A program made the position numbers and the translations under genes. From NCBI GenBank assembly GCA_015061945.1, contig SUVP01000008.1:1-64000 (forward strand): a stretch of DNA of 64,000 nucleotides. The letters are read 5' to 3'. Shown one piece after another: positions 38,203 through 46,333 of the stretch (positions are counted from its first letter, which is position 1; each line of letters begins with the position of its first letter). Under the pieces are notes generated by a model. It did not search any database and was not told where the DNA came from. It saw only the letters and a program-made list of their open reading frames with translations. The stretch comes from Opitutales bacterium (GTDB lineage Bacteria; Verrucomicrobiota; Verrucomicrobiia; Opitutales; Intestinicryptomonadaceae).

Positions 38203-41200
38203 TTAGAACTTAAACTTTACGCCAAGATCAAGTCCATGTGCTGTGAAATCGTCTCGGAGTGTTGCAGAATAATCGAGGAATGCCGATACTCTGTCCGAGA
38301 AGTTGTAGTTGAGACCTAATCCCAAGAGAGCAGCGTCTTCAGATGCGTCAATTCCACGATATTTTGCAGAGTTCATAAATGAATTGCCTGCATTGATTTT
38401 GTAATTTGCATCATATGATGTGTCGCAGAATTCATGTACCCAGAAAGCACGAGCCATTACTGCAAAACTTGCATCAATATCATACTTAACTTCAAGACCG
38501 ATTAATGTTCTTACATTGATGTAATCATTGCTTGATACATTAGCATTGTAGAAACCTGCACCTTCTTCAGTTGCTGAATCATCGTTTAGGTAAACGATGT
38601 TGTACATTGCCATAGGTTTAATTGTCAAACCGTCAACGCCAACTTTCTTGAATGTATATGCTACACCGCCGAGAGTATTGAATGCGTTTGAATCATAATC
38701 AATCGATGCAGTTCCATCTGGAGTTGAACGTGAAGCTTCGTTCCAGCTGTGTGCATATCCGAAGTTTGCAAAGATATCCAAAGGCATATCTTTCATTGTG
38801 TAGACTGCGTAAACATCAGCTAAGAAGCTTGTAGAATTAGAATCACAAATGTTATCGCCTTCAATTTTGTTATAGATACCACCCAATGAAATACCTGCAA
38901 GGAGGTTTTCCGAGAAGTCTCTTTCAATTGCAGCCAATGCACCTGCTGACCAGAAGTCAAAACCTTCAGCCATACCTTGTCCGTCTTGCGAGCCGAGCAT
39001 ATTGATGCTAATGAGTTCAGCTGCATTATTTGTGGTTGATGGTCTTAAGCTCTTGTTTCTCTTTGAATCTGCAACAGATGTCATTCTGTAAGCTTTTGCA
39101 AGGTTTACATTCATGAGCATTTCTGAATTGATTTGTGCCAACTGTGTATTTGCTTGTGGCATAAAATCATTCAAGTTGCGAGTATCAACGTTTGCTTTGA
39201 AATCGCGACGTGATTGAATTGCTGCTTCGCGTGCCGATATTTCTTCTGCAGTTTCTTTTTCTGCTGCTTCGATTGTTGTAATCGAGTCGAGAGCTTTAGC
39301 CAATGAACGTTGGTCATCTGAAACAGCTTTCGATTGGAAATATGAAAGCTTATTAACTTTTACACCACCAATTTGAGCTGCTTTAACATTGCCGTCAGCG
39401 TCAGCTTCTTGATTAGCAGCAAGTGTATAGTCAAAGTTGACCATATTACCGTCGATATTTTTCAAATCAGCTTCCTTCAATGAATCTTCTGGAGTGCCAT
39501 CTGCCTTATAGGTTTTGAATGCAGCGTTATCGCTTACATCAATTCCTTCATATTTGTCATTTACAAGAGCTGTTGCAGAACCTGCAATAAATTGTGCTCT
39601 CTTAGATGATGCCATTGCATTCGCACTCGATGTTGATTTATTTCCTGCGGCTGCGTCAGCGGCTTGAGCAAGCTGAATTGCTTCAAACTCAACTTTTCCA
39701 TCAACTTTAGCAAGTTTACCATCGTAGCCTGCTGCAAGCGAGAGATCTGCATCTTTACCGATTGTAATGACATCGCCAGTAATAGTACCACCTTCAACAA
39801 TCAATGTACCTTTGCCATTGATATTTAATGGTGAATTTGCCTCTACATTACCTTTTGCAGTTGCTGTACCTGCAACTTCAACAGTAAGACCTTTATTTGG
39901 ATTTGCTTGATCATGAACGTTTGTTATTGCAAGACCATAACCATCGTTTTTGAGCTCAACACCGAGAACTTTACCATCAGCGTCAATGAGTTTTTCAAAG
40001 ACATATTGTCTTGCTGAAACAATCGCACCATCGCCAAGTTTTACATTACCATCTGTTGATTTGATAGCTGTTGCTTCTCCAGAAGAAGTTTTGACTCTTG
40101 AAACTTCTTTTCCATCTTTATCAAGAGTGACATCTTCTGTATTGTAAACTTCAGCAGTTACCTTACCATTTATAACAGCATTTTCTGTGCCAGCTTCAAT
40201 AGCAGTTGCATTACCTGTTCTTGCGATAGCTGTAATGTTGCCGTTTACATTTGCTTCGATTTCAGAAGCCTTGATGCCAGTTGCATTTATACCTTCTGCA
40301 TAAACATCTGCATTGAAGTCGCCTCTAAATTCTTTGTCAACAATTGGACCATTTGTATCATCTAGAATTACAGGATTTCCTTCTGCATTAACTTCAATTT
40401 CTGGTTTTCCATTTTTGTCGAGCTTAATTTGCTGAACAACGTTACCATCTGCATCGAGAACTTTATTTCCTTCTTCGTCAAGGACGTCTTCCATTACATA
40501 CTTATATTGCGATGTAATTTCAACTTCAGAACCAATTTCCAACTCACCTGCAAGGTCGATAGCAACAGCGTCGCCACCAAGAGCCTTTGCAACAAACGAA
40601 CCATTAAGTTCTGTCTTTGATGGAGTAATTGTATTGAGGTCGATAATTGGCATTTCTTTTGCTTTTGCCATTTTGGCTTCAGCATCGTCTTTGTCAGCAT
40701 CTTCTACAGTGTTGACAATTTCGACTTCATTACCAACGCGAAGCTCAACGCCTTTATACGCAGTAGCATTGCCACCTTTTGTTTTTCCGTCTACATCAAC
40801 ATATGAACCTGCAGTTGCACTTGCGTTAATTGTACGAGAAACGTCCTTAAGGATATCTGCTGGCAATTTCTTATCTGCAAAATCAGCAACAGAAACTTCC
40901 GTTTCAAAACCTGTTTCAATTTTATTTGCTTCAATAGCAGTTGCGTCGCCGACTGTATATTTTTCAACAAAGGATTCTACCTTTTTGCCGTCGATAGTTT
41001 CTGTTTTAACCTCTGTGATTTCTTTTATAACTGCAGTTTCTGCGACAGCGTTGATTGTTAGCTCAGATGCACGAATGTATGCAGGACGATCAGGATCTTT
41101 AGTAGTAGATTCAAGAGCTGTCGCATCGTCACCTTCTGCATATGCTGAAGTGTCAATAGAAACTTTTTTTGCATCGATTACGTCGACATCAACACCCTCT

Positions 41201-41982
41201 GCATCACCAAACAAAGCTTTTGTTGTTTTATCTTCGTTTTCAGTAAAGGTAGCTTTTGAAACTGCCGAAGATTTAATTTCTACATTTTCTTCAGAATAAA
41301 TAGCATCAACATCAATGGCTTCGGCTTTTCCTCCGAAAGCATTTGCTGTTGCTTTAAGATTTATATTGCCGGCGTTGATTTTGGTTTTAACATCAATACC
41401 AACAGCTTCTTTGCCATTTGCTACAGCATTAATATCAACGCTACCTGGTTTGGATTTAATTTCTTCTATAACTTTTTCATTTGCGTCTTTAATCAGAATC
41501 TCGTTTTCATCTGCAGAAATTAAATTAACAGAAAGGGCAGTTGCTGTACCTTTTTCAGCATTAGCCTCAAAAGTTCCTTTAAAACTACCGCCGTCAGAAA
41601 GAGCGATTGCTTCTGGATTCTTGTACTGATCTTTTTCAATCGAAATAACGTTGTCTAACTTTACGTCTCCAGCTTGGAATGCAGTTGCAACATTACCTTC
41701 TGTTGAAGTTGCCTTTATCGTCAAATCGATAGATTCAGATGCAATACCACCTTCGGTGATTACATTCGCTTCTGTTCCAGAAGTTTTGATTTCTGTAACA
41801 GTTGTTCTATCGATATTGGCATCAGGATCAATGTTTGCTTTCAATGATGAACCTACAACATCGCCTTTGTCGCTTACTTCAAATGTGCCAGTGTAGATTG
41901 GATCATCTGCATATGCAAATGCAGCAGAACCCAATGCAGCAAAGGCAATTATTTGTTTTATAGATGGTTTTTTTGTTTTCAT
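38203..41982 (-). CDS. Large repeat-rich autotransporter (type V secretion, surface protein)
   Basis: Protein of 1259 residues from the ATG at 41982 (MKTKKPSIKQIIAFAALGSAAFAYA), preferred because it starts a signal peptide; the frame is open 13 codons further upstream. The very acidic passenger (about 25-950) is built of degenerate units carrying G-x-A-T-A-(I/L/V/F), for example GNVATAFQAGDV, EGDDATALEST, VGDATAIEANKI, GGNATAYKGVEL and RTGNATAIEAGTE, each followed by beta strands. This suggests a long beta-helix on the cell surface. The C-terminal about 275 residues form a beta-barrel (DFWSAGALAAIERDFSENLLAG...) ending in KFKF, as autotransporters do. Function unknown; adhesion or surface-layer role is inferred. 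The divergent tyrosine recombinase may control it. Confidence 0.85.
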   Translation of the reverse strand: MKTKKPSIKQIIAFAALGSAAFAYADDPIYTGTFEVSDKGDVVGSSLKANIDPDANIDRTTVTEIKTSGTEANVITEGGIASESIDLTIKATSTEGNVATAFQAGDVKLDNVISIEKDQYKNPEAIALSDGGSFKGTFEANAEKGTATALSVNLISADENEILIKDANEKVIEEIKSKPGSVDINAVANGKEAVGIDVKTKINAGNINLKATANAFGGKAEAIDVDAIYSEENVEIKSSAVSKATFTENEDKTTKALFGDAEGVDVDVIDAKKVSIDTSAYAEGDDATALESTTKDPDRPAYIRASELTINAVAETAVIKEITEVKTETIDGKKVESFVEKYTVGDATAIEANKIETGFETEVSVADFADKKLPADILKDVSRTINASATAGSYVDVDGKTKGGNATAYKGVELRVGNEVEIVNTVEDADKDDAEAKMAKAKEMPIIDLNTITPSKTELNGSFVAKALGGDAVAIDLAGELEIGSEVEITSQYKYVMEDVLDEEGNKVLDADGNVVQQIKLDKNGKPEIEVNAEGNPVILDDTNGPIVDKEFRGDFNADVYAEGINATGIKASEIEANVNGNITAIARTGNATAIEAGTENAVINGKVTAEVYNTEDVTLDKDGKEVSRVKTSSGEATAIKSTDGNVKLGDGAIVSARQYVFEKLIDADGKVLGVELKNDGYGLAITNVHDQANPNKGLTVEVAGTATAKGNVEANSPLNINGKGTLIVEGGTITGDVITIGKDADLSLAAGYDGKLAKVDGKVEFEAIQLAQAADAAAGNKSTSSANAMASSKRAQFIAGSATALVNDKYEGIDVSDNAAFKTYKADGTPEDSLKEADLKNIDGNMVNFDYTLAANQEADADGNVKAAQIGGVKVNKLSYFQSKAVSDDQRSLAKALDSITTIEAAEKETAEEISAREAAIQSRRDFKANVDTRNLNDFMPQANTQLAQINSEMLMNVNLAKAYRMTSVADSKRNKSLRPSTTNNAAELISINMLGSQDGQGMAEGFDFWSAGALAAIERDFSENLLAGISLGGIYNKIEGDNICDSNSTSFLADVYAVYTMKDMPLDIFANFGYAHSWNEASRSTPDGTASIDYDSNAFNTLGGVAYTFKKVGVDGLTIKPMAMYNIVYLNDDSATEEGAGFYNANVSSNDYINVRTLIGLEVKYDIDASFAVMARAFWVHEFCDTSYDANYKINAGNSFMNSAKYRGIDASEDAALLGLGLNYNFSDRVSAFLDYSATLRDDFTAHGLDLGVKFKF

Positions 41983-42021
41983 ATTTTTATTTGTTGTTAC
42001 GATTTTTATTGTAAAACGCAT

Positions 42022-42224
42022 CTATAAATAGAGTATTTATAATACTATTATATTATTAATATTTGTAATAAGCTTATTATTATTTAGTTAATCAAAACAG
42101 CTTGTTTTAAAATCTTATTTATAACGCTAATTTTTATTTTAGCTTATTCATTACTTTCTTCGTCTTTTTCAAATATTTCAAAAGTTTTTTTGAAATTTTA
42201 TTTGACAGTAGTATTATAAATACG
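42022..42224. promoter_or_regulatory. Palindrome-dense AT-rich spacer between autotransporter and recombinase
   Basis: This 203-bp divergent spacer is almost all A and T. A 15-bp perfect inverted repeat sits near its two ends: 42033-42047 (GTATTTATAATACTA) and 42209-42223 (TAGTATTATAAATAC, one base before the recombinase ATG). Each arm is itself a near-palindrome. Between them lie a 14-bp palindrome at 42066-42079 (TAATAAGCTTATTA), a hairpin at 42094-42108 and a dyad at 42170-42204. A perfect TTGACA at 42202-42207 points at the recombinase but is too close to its ATG to act as its -35. An invertible promoter or operator cluster is a hypothesis only. Confidence 0.5.
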
Positions 42225-43220
42225 ATGAACAAAGAAATTATCTCTGCATTGGAATTGTTGAAGGGGACTGGTGTGTCGGTGCTCGATGCTTGCCGTTTCG
42301 TTCGGAATATTTTAGACTCGAAAAATTCAGAGTTTAATTTGAGTAATGTTCAATATTGTGCAAAGGTCATATCGGTCGGTATGCGTAATGTTCGCTCAGC
42401 GGAAATGTCGTTCGCAGAGGGGTTCGATTTATATTACAAAACTAAATCGCATCTTCGCCCCGATTCTCTTCGAGACATTCGCACTATCGGTAAGCGGTTA
42501 ATCCGCACTAACCCCAATTTCGCAAAGCTCAATTTTTCAGACCTAACACGCAACATTTGCGAAGACTGGCTGAATTCAGCGTTCACAACGCCATCGCAAT
42601 TTAACAAAGCCCGTATGATGTTGCACGGACTCTTTCAATTTGCCTTTCGCAAAGAATGGTGCGACAAAAACCCAATTAAGCTAATCGAACGCAAAAAAGT
42701 TATCGAAAAAGAAATCGTCCCGCTAACTTTAGAACAAATAAAAACTCTCTTAAAAAATGCAAAAAAATACAAGGGCTGTCTCGCTCCAGTCGGGCTGTTA
42801 ATCTTTGCAGGAATACGTCCACGAGAGGCAAAGCGTCTCAACTGGGACGATATCGACCTTGACGAAAACTCGATAACAATACGTTCGATATGTTCCAAAA
42901 CTGGCGGGACAAGGCATGTCGAGGTCTGCCCAAACTTAAAACATATTTTGACAGAAACCGATAAATCAGGACAAAAGATATGTCCAAAAAATTGGGACAA
43001 CAAGTGGCGTGGAATCCGCAATAATTCGGGCTTTTACGGACACTGGCAACAAGATGTACTCCGCCATACCTACGCAAGCTATCACGCAAAATACTATCGC
43101 AACCTCCCGCAACTTCAGCTAAATATGGGGCATCACGACCTCTCGCTACTTCGCACCCGATACATCAATATGGGCAACATCTCAACCTACACCGCAAAAG
43201 CTTTTTTTATTTATAATTGA
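42225..43220 (+). CDS. Tyrosine recombinase / site-specific integrase
   Basis: Protein of 331 residues. An N-terminal helical region (about 1-60) and a SAM-like core-binding domain (about 61-150) precede the catalytic domain. Catalytic residues: Arg198 (FAGIRPRE), Lys225 (SKTGGTRH), Arg280 (QDVLRHTYAS), His303 (MGHHD) and the Tyr313 nucleophile (RTRYIN). The position three before Arg280, normally His in HxxR, is Asp277, which I think is normal in some relatives. It is not clearly XerC or XerD, and no phage genes adjoin it. It stands between a surface-protein gene and a 690-bp block of structured DNA, so it may be a phase-variation invertase or the integrase of a small element. Start at 42225 is at the right arm of the spacer's inverted repeat. 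Confidence 0.85.
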   Translation: MNKEIISALELLKGTGVSVLDACRFVRNILDSKNSEFNLSNVQYCAKVISVGMRNVRSAEMSFAEGFDLYYKTKSHLRPDSLRDIRTIGKRLIRTNPNFAKLNFSDLTRNICEDWLNSAFTTPSQFNKARMMLHGLFQFAFRKEWCDKNPIKLIERKKVIEKEIVPLTLEQIKTLLKNAKKYKGCLAPVGLLIFAGIRPREAKRLNWDDIDLDENSITIRSICSKTGGTRHVEVCPNLKHILTETDKSGQKICPKNWDNKWRGIRNNSGFYGHWQQDVLRHTYASYHAKYYRNLPQLQLNMGHHDLSLLRTRYINMGNISTYTAKAFFIYN

Positions 43221-43392
43221 TGGGGAGGGCTGGTTGCGCCCTCCCCAAACCCCACTGCAAGCAGGTGAGCCACCTGCACATCGTTGAAGGGGCTTTGCCC
43301 CTTACGGAGATTGCATTTGCAATGCTCCTATCCCTGTTTGGATTTTTATTTTGTGTTTATAGTTATTTTAATGATTTATTTTTTTTAGAATA
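43216..43392 (+). repeat. Structured 177-bp element, copy A (tandem repeat unit)
   Basis: First of two tandem copies directly behind the recombinase stop codon. It contains four successive hairpins: 43221-43247 (TGGGGAGGGC / GCCCTCCCCA, 7-nt loop), 43261-43277 (GCAGGTG / CACCTGC), 43287-43303 (AAGGGGC / GCCCCTT) and 43306-43328 (GGAG and ATTGC paired with GCAAT and CTCC, one-base bulge). The remainder is T-rich. About 90% identical to copy B. No convincing reading frame runs through it. It could be a structured RNA, an attachment or folded recombination site, or a dispersed REP-like element. Confidence 0.85.
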
Positions 43393-43409
43393 GATACATT
43401 TGGATTTAA

Positions 43410-43585
43410 ATTGATGGGGAGGGTTGGTTGCACCCTCCCCAAACCCCACTGCAAGCAGGTGAGCCACCTGCACATCGTTGAAGGGGCGTTGCCCCTTACG
43501 GAGATTGCTTTCGCAATACTCCTATCCCTGTTCGGATTTTTATTTGATGTGTGTTGCTATTTTAATGGTTTATTTTTTTAGAATA
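43410..43585 (+). repeat. Structured 176-bp element, copy B (tandem repeat unit)
   Basis: Second copy, starting 194 bp after copy A with a 17-bp spacer. The four hairpins recur at 43415-43441, 43455-43471, 43481-43497 and 43500-43522. The first stem closes with T-A instead of C-G (both partners changed); the other changes in the folded part are in loops or at the bulge. This compensatory pattern argues that the fold is maintained rather than incidental. Confidence 0.85.
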
Positions 43586-43795
43586 ATAAAAAGAGGATGA
43601 ACCGGTGCTTTTATTCTACCACTTTGATATTCTATTGCCGTTATTGCCAGTGTAGTATGGCAATAACTAAAAATGTTGCACATTTTTACAATAGAATATC
43701 GGGGGAATTGCACCTACGCTTCCAGTCGATGTTTTACGGAGTAGAATGCGATGAATCGCAAGTTCCCACGCTTTTAAAAAATACACCATTAAAAA
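43586..43795. other. Non-coding remainder of the 690-bp structured spacer
   Basis: Between the repeats and the pflB 3' element I see no supportable gene. It holds the three-way junction at 43626-43700. A further stem follows: GGGAA-TTGC at 43703-43711 pairs with GCAA-GTTCCC at 43758-43767, one bulge. A 101-codon frame at 43597-43902 crosses all these palindromes and the terminator, has no ribosome-binding site and no recognisable domain, so I treat it as chance. The stretch may be the rest of a degraded mobile element or regulatory RNA. Confidence 0.5.
43626..43700 (+). repeat. Three-way-junction inverted repeat (possible structured RNA or DNA)
   Basis: The 75-bp segment is closed by a perfect 12-bp stem (GATATTCTATTG at 43626-43637 with CAATAGAATATC at 43689-43700). 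It contains two further perfect hairpins: GTTATTGCCA / TGGCAATAAC (43640-43649 with 43658-43667) and AAAAATG / CATTTTT (43669-43675 with 43681-43687). The result is a three-way junction with few unpaired bases. It does not fit a tRNA: there are only two arms and no usable anticodon or T-loop. Confidence 0.7.
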
Positions 43796-43899
43796 AACTA
43801 AAACGAAAACTCTCCAACGCCTTGGAGAGTTTTCTGTATAATTCGGCAACCTGTTTCAAAGGACATATTGTCGTTAGACAATGTCCGCCGGTGCCCGTC
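43796..43899 (-). repeat. 104-bp shared 3' element, pflB copy (left, inverted)
   Basis: Lies 10 bp past the pflB stop codon. Read along pflB transcription, it begins GACGGGCACCGGCGG, then a hairpin (GGAC-ATTGTC-TAAC-GACAAT-AT-GTCC, two-base bulge), then a terminator hairpin and T-tract. The copy at 49185-49288 is also exactly 104 bp, differs at about 7 positions and is in inverted orientation, so both genes carry the same 3' end. It may be a regulatory or stabilising 3' UTR, or ends of a mobile unit. Confidence 0.8.
43805..43834. terminator. Rho-independent terminator within the 104-bp element (pflB)
   Basis: GAAAACTCTCCAA (43805-43817) pairs with TTGGAGAGTTTTC (43822-43834), a 13-bp perfect stem with a four-base loop. 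On the minus strand it is followed by GTTTTAGTTTTTTT, which serves pflB. Confidence 0.88.
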
Positions 43900-43909
43900 T
43901 AATAAAAAA

Positions 43910-46156
43910 TTAGAATTTGGTGTGGAATGTTCTGGAGATGACGTCTTCTTGTTGTGGGCGTGTAAGCTTTACGAAGTTGACGGCATAGCCAGACACTCTG
44001 ATTGTAAGTTGTGGGTATTTTTCTGGATGTTCCATTGCGTCCAAGAGAACTTCGCGTTGGAGGACATTGACATTGAGGTGTTGACCATGTTTTGCCATAT
44101 ATCCGTCGATAAGTCCAGTGAGGTTTGCGACTTTTTCTCTATCCGATTTTCCGAGTGAGTTTGGAAGAATCGAGAACGTGTTAGAGATACCGTCTTTTGC
44201 GTGTTCAAAAGGAAGTTTTGCGACTGAGCAAAGCGATGCCAACGCACCGCAAGTATCGCGACCATGGAATGGGTTTGCACCGGGTGCAAATGGGACGCCA
44301 GCTTTTCTACCGTCAGGGGTATTGCCAGTTTTCTTTCCGTAGACGACATTCGATGTGATTGTAAGAATCGATTGTGTTTGGATTGCATTGCGGTAAGTTG
44401 GCAACTTACGGATTTTATCCATAAAGCGTTTTACCAAGCTTGTTGCGATAGCGTCGACACGGTCGTCGTTATTGCCGTATTTAGGGAAGTCGCCTTCGAT
44501 TTCAAAATCGACTGCCAAGCCTTGTTCATTGCGGATAGCTTTAACTTTTGCGTATTTGATAGCCGAGAGCGAGTCTGTAACAACTGAGAACCCTGCAATA
44601 CCACAACCGAGCTTGCGAACGACATCACGAGTCATAAATGCCATTTGAGCTTTTTCGTAGTAGTAGTGGTCGTGCATATAGTGGATAATATTCAGTGCGT
44701 TGACGTATGTGCGACTGAGCCAATCCATCATCTTATCGAACTGCTTATCGACTTCTTTGTAATCGAGATATTCTGAAGTAATTGGTTCGATTCCGTCGGC
44801 GACTTTCACGCCAGTGCGTTCGTCATAACCGCCATTGATAGCGTAGAGCAATGCTTTTGCGAGGTTTGCACGAGCCCCGAAGAATTGCATTTCTTTGCCG
44901 ATAATCATTGGCGATACGCAACATGCAATACCATAGTCGTCGCCAAATACTGGACGCATAAGGTCATCATTTTCGTATTGAATTGCCGATGTAGCAATCG
45001 ACATTTTCGAGCAAAATTCTTTCCAGCCTTCAGGCAAGCGAGCCGACCACAATACTGTAAGATTTGGTTCTGGAGCAGGACCGAGGTTTGAAAGGGTATG
45101 GAGCATTCTGAAGCAATTCTTTGTTACAAAAGTTCTGCCGTCGTCGTTCATACCGCCGATTGATTCAGTTACCCAAACTGGATCACCGCTGAAAAGGTCG
45201 TTATATTCAGGTGTGCGGAGGAAACGAACCATACGGAGCTTAATAACAAAGTCGTCAACAATTTCCTGAGCTTGTTCTTCAGTGAGAACGCCATTTTTGA
45301 TATCACGTTCAGCATAGATGTCGAGGAATGTAGTTGTTCTACCGAGCGACATCGCTGCACCATTTTGGTCTTTAACAGCTGCGAGATATGCGAAGTAGAG
45401 CCATTGTACTGCTTCTTTAAAGTTTGTTGCAGGCTTTGAAATATCGATACCATAGAAGCCAGCCATTCTTCTAATTGCTTCCAACGCTTCGATTTGTTCA
45501 GCGAGTTCTTCACGAATGCGGATGATATTAGCGTCCATGAGGGCATTATCCGATTCTGCCTTTTCACGCTTTTTATCTTCGATAAGAATATCGATACCAT
45601 AGAGAGCCAAGCGACGATAATCGCCGATGATTCTTCCGCGTCCGTATGCGTCGGGCAAGCCAGTGATAATTGCACTTTTTCTCGCAGCGAGAATATCGGG
45701 AGTGTACGCTTGGAACACTGCTGTATTATGTGTCTTGCGGTACTTTGTGAAGATTTCTTTTACGATAGGGTCTTCTTTCAAGCCGTAAGCTTCGCACGAG
45801 CCATGCACCATTCTGTATCCGCCAAATGGCATAATTGCACGCTTAAGTGGAGCGTCTGTTTGCAACCCGACAATAACTTCGTTATCTTTATCGATATACC
45901 CAGCCTTGTGCGAGTCTATTTGTGAAGGAGTTGAAACGTCAGCATCTAAACAGCCATTCATTTCAATTTCCTTTTTCATCAGGACCATTACTTTGTCCCA
46001 AAGGGCTTTTGTTCTTTCTGTCGCGGGTGCGAGGAACGAAGCGTCTCCTTCATAAGGAGTGTAGTTATTTTTTATGAAGTCGAGAACATCAACTGTTTCC
46101 GACCATTTTCCAGCTTTGAAGCCTTCCCAAGCTTGTTTTGTATTTTCAGTATTCAT
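43910..46156 (-). CDS. pflB: Pyruvate formate-lyase
   Basis: Glycyl-radical enzyme of 748 residues that converts pyruvate and CoA to acetyl-CoA and formate under anoxia. It has the paired cysteines C412-C413 (IACCVSP) and radical Gly723 (RVSGYAV), and the family's [14 protein letters not shown] and [15 protein letters not shown] blocks. Sequence and length match E. coli PflB (760) closely. The ATG at 46156 ([13 protein letters not shown]) is chosen because alignment begins there; the frame continues 21 codons upstream, including an adjacent ATG at 46159, and no clear ribosome-binding site decides it. Its activase, pflA, is at 51663-52400 on the other strand, separated by the GH78 gene and ligA. 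The gene ends in the 104-bp element. Confidence 0.96.
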   Translation of the reverse strand: MNTENTKQAWEGFKAGKWSETVDVLDFIKNNYTPYEGDASFLAPATERTKALWDKVMVLMKKEIEMNGCLDADVSTPSQIDSHKAGYIDKDNEVIVGLQTDAPLKRAIMPFGGYRMVHGSCEAYGLKEDPIVKEIFTKYRKTHNTAVFQAYTPDILAARKSAIITGLPDAYGRGRIIGDYRRLALYGIDILIEDKKREKAESDNALMDANIIRIREELAEQIEALEAIRRMAGFYGIDISKPATNFKEAVQWLYFAYLAAVKDQNGAAMSLGRTTTFLDIYAERDIKNGVLTEEQAQEIVDDFVIKLRMVRFLRTPEYNDLFSGDPVWVTESIGGMNDDGRTFVTKNCFRMLHTLSNLGPAPEPNLTVLWSARLPEGWKEFCSKMSIATSAIQYENDDLMRPVFGDDYGIACCVSPMIIGKEMQFFGARANLAKALLYAINGGYDERTGVKVADGIEPITSEYLDYKEVDKQFDKMMDWLSRTYVNALNIIHYMHDHYYYEKAQMAFMTRDVVRKLGCGIAGFSVVTDSLSAIKYAKVKAIRNEQGLAVDFEIEGDFPKYGNNDDRVDAIATSLVKRFMDKIRKLPTYRNAIQTQSILTITSNVVYGKKTGNTPDGRKAGVPFAPGANPFHGRDTCGALASLCSVAKLPFEHAKDGISNTFSILPNSLGKSDREKVANLTGLIDGYMAKHGQHLNVNVLQREVLLDAMEHPEKYPQLTIRVSGYAVNFVKLTRPQQEDVISRTFHTKF

Positions 46157-46248
46157 CATGTATGCGAATTTGTTTTTCGGATAAATAAAATATAGTCTAA
46201 TTTTTTGCACCAAACGCATAATATTGTAAACAAAAAAAGAAGAAATTT

Positions 46249-46265
46249 AATTAAACAGTTTAATT
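46249..46265. promoter_or_regulatory. 17-bp perfect palindrome between divergent pflB and GH78 genes
   Basis: AATTAAAC-A-GTTTAATT is a perfect dyad, central in the 177-bp spacer between the two start codons. It is a candidate operator for a regulator acting on one or both genes. It does not match the FNR or CRP consensus I know. Confidence 0.45.
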
Positions 46266-46333
46266 GAGTTTAACCTTTTTGAAGTTGGGAAATATTCTTG
46301 AAAAAACGAGGGTTTTTGAGAAAATCGACTTTA

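Noticed and set aside
42202-42223. TTGACA plus TATTAT as the recombinase promoter
   Set aside because: The hexamers are only 4 bp apart, and a 17-bp spacing would place the -10 inside the coding sequence.
43216-43585. Two direct repeats as a CRISPR array
   Set aside because: Only two units of 176-177 bp with a 17-bp gap and no cas genes; the length and hairpin content do not fit CRISPR repeats.
43626-43700. Three-way junction as a tRNA gene
   Set aside because: Lacks the four-arm layout, T-loop consensus and usable anticodon.
43597-43902. 101-codon open frame in the structured spacer
   Set aside because: It has no ribosome-binding site, crosses the three-way junction and the terminator of pflB, and shows no recognisable domain.
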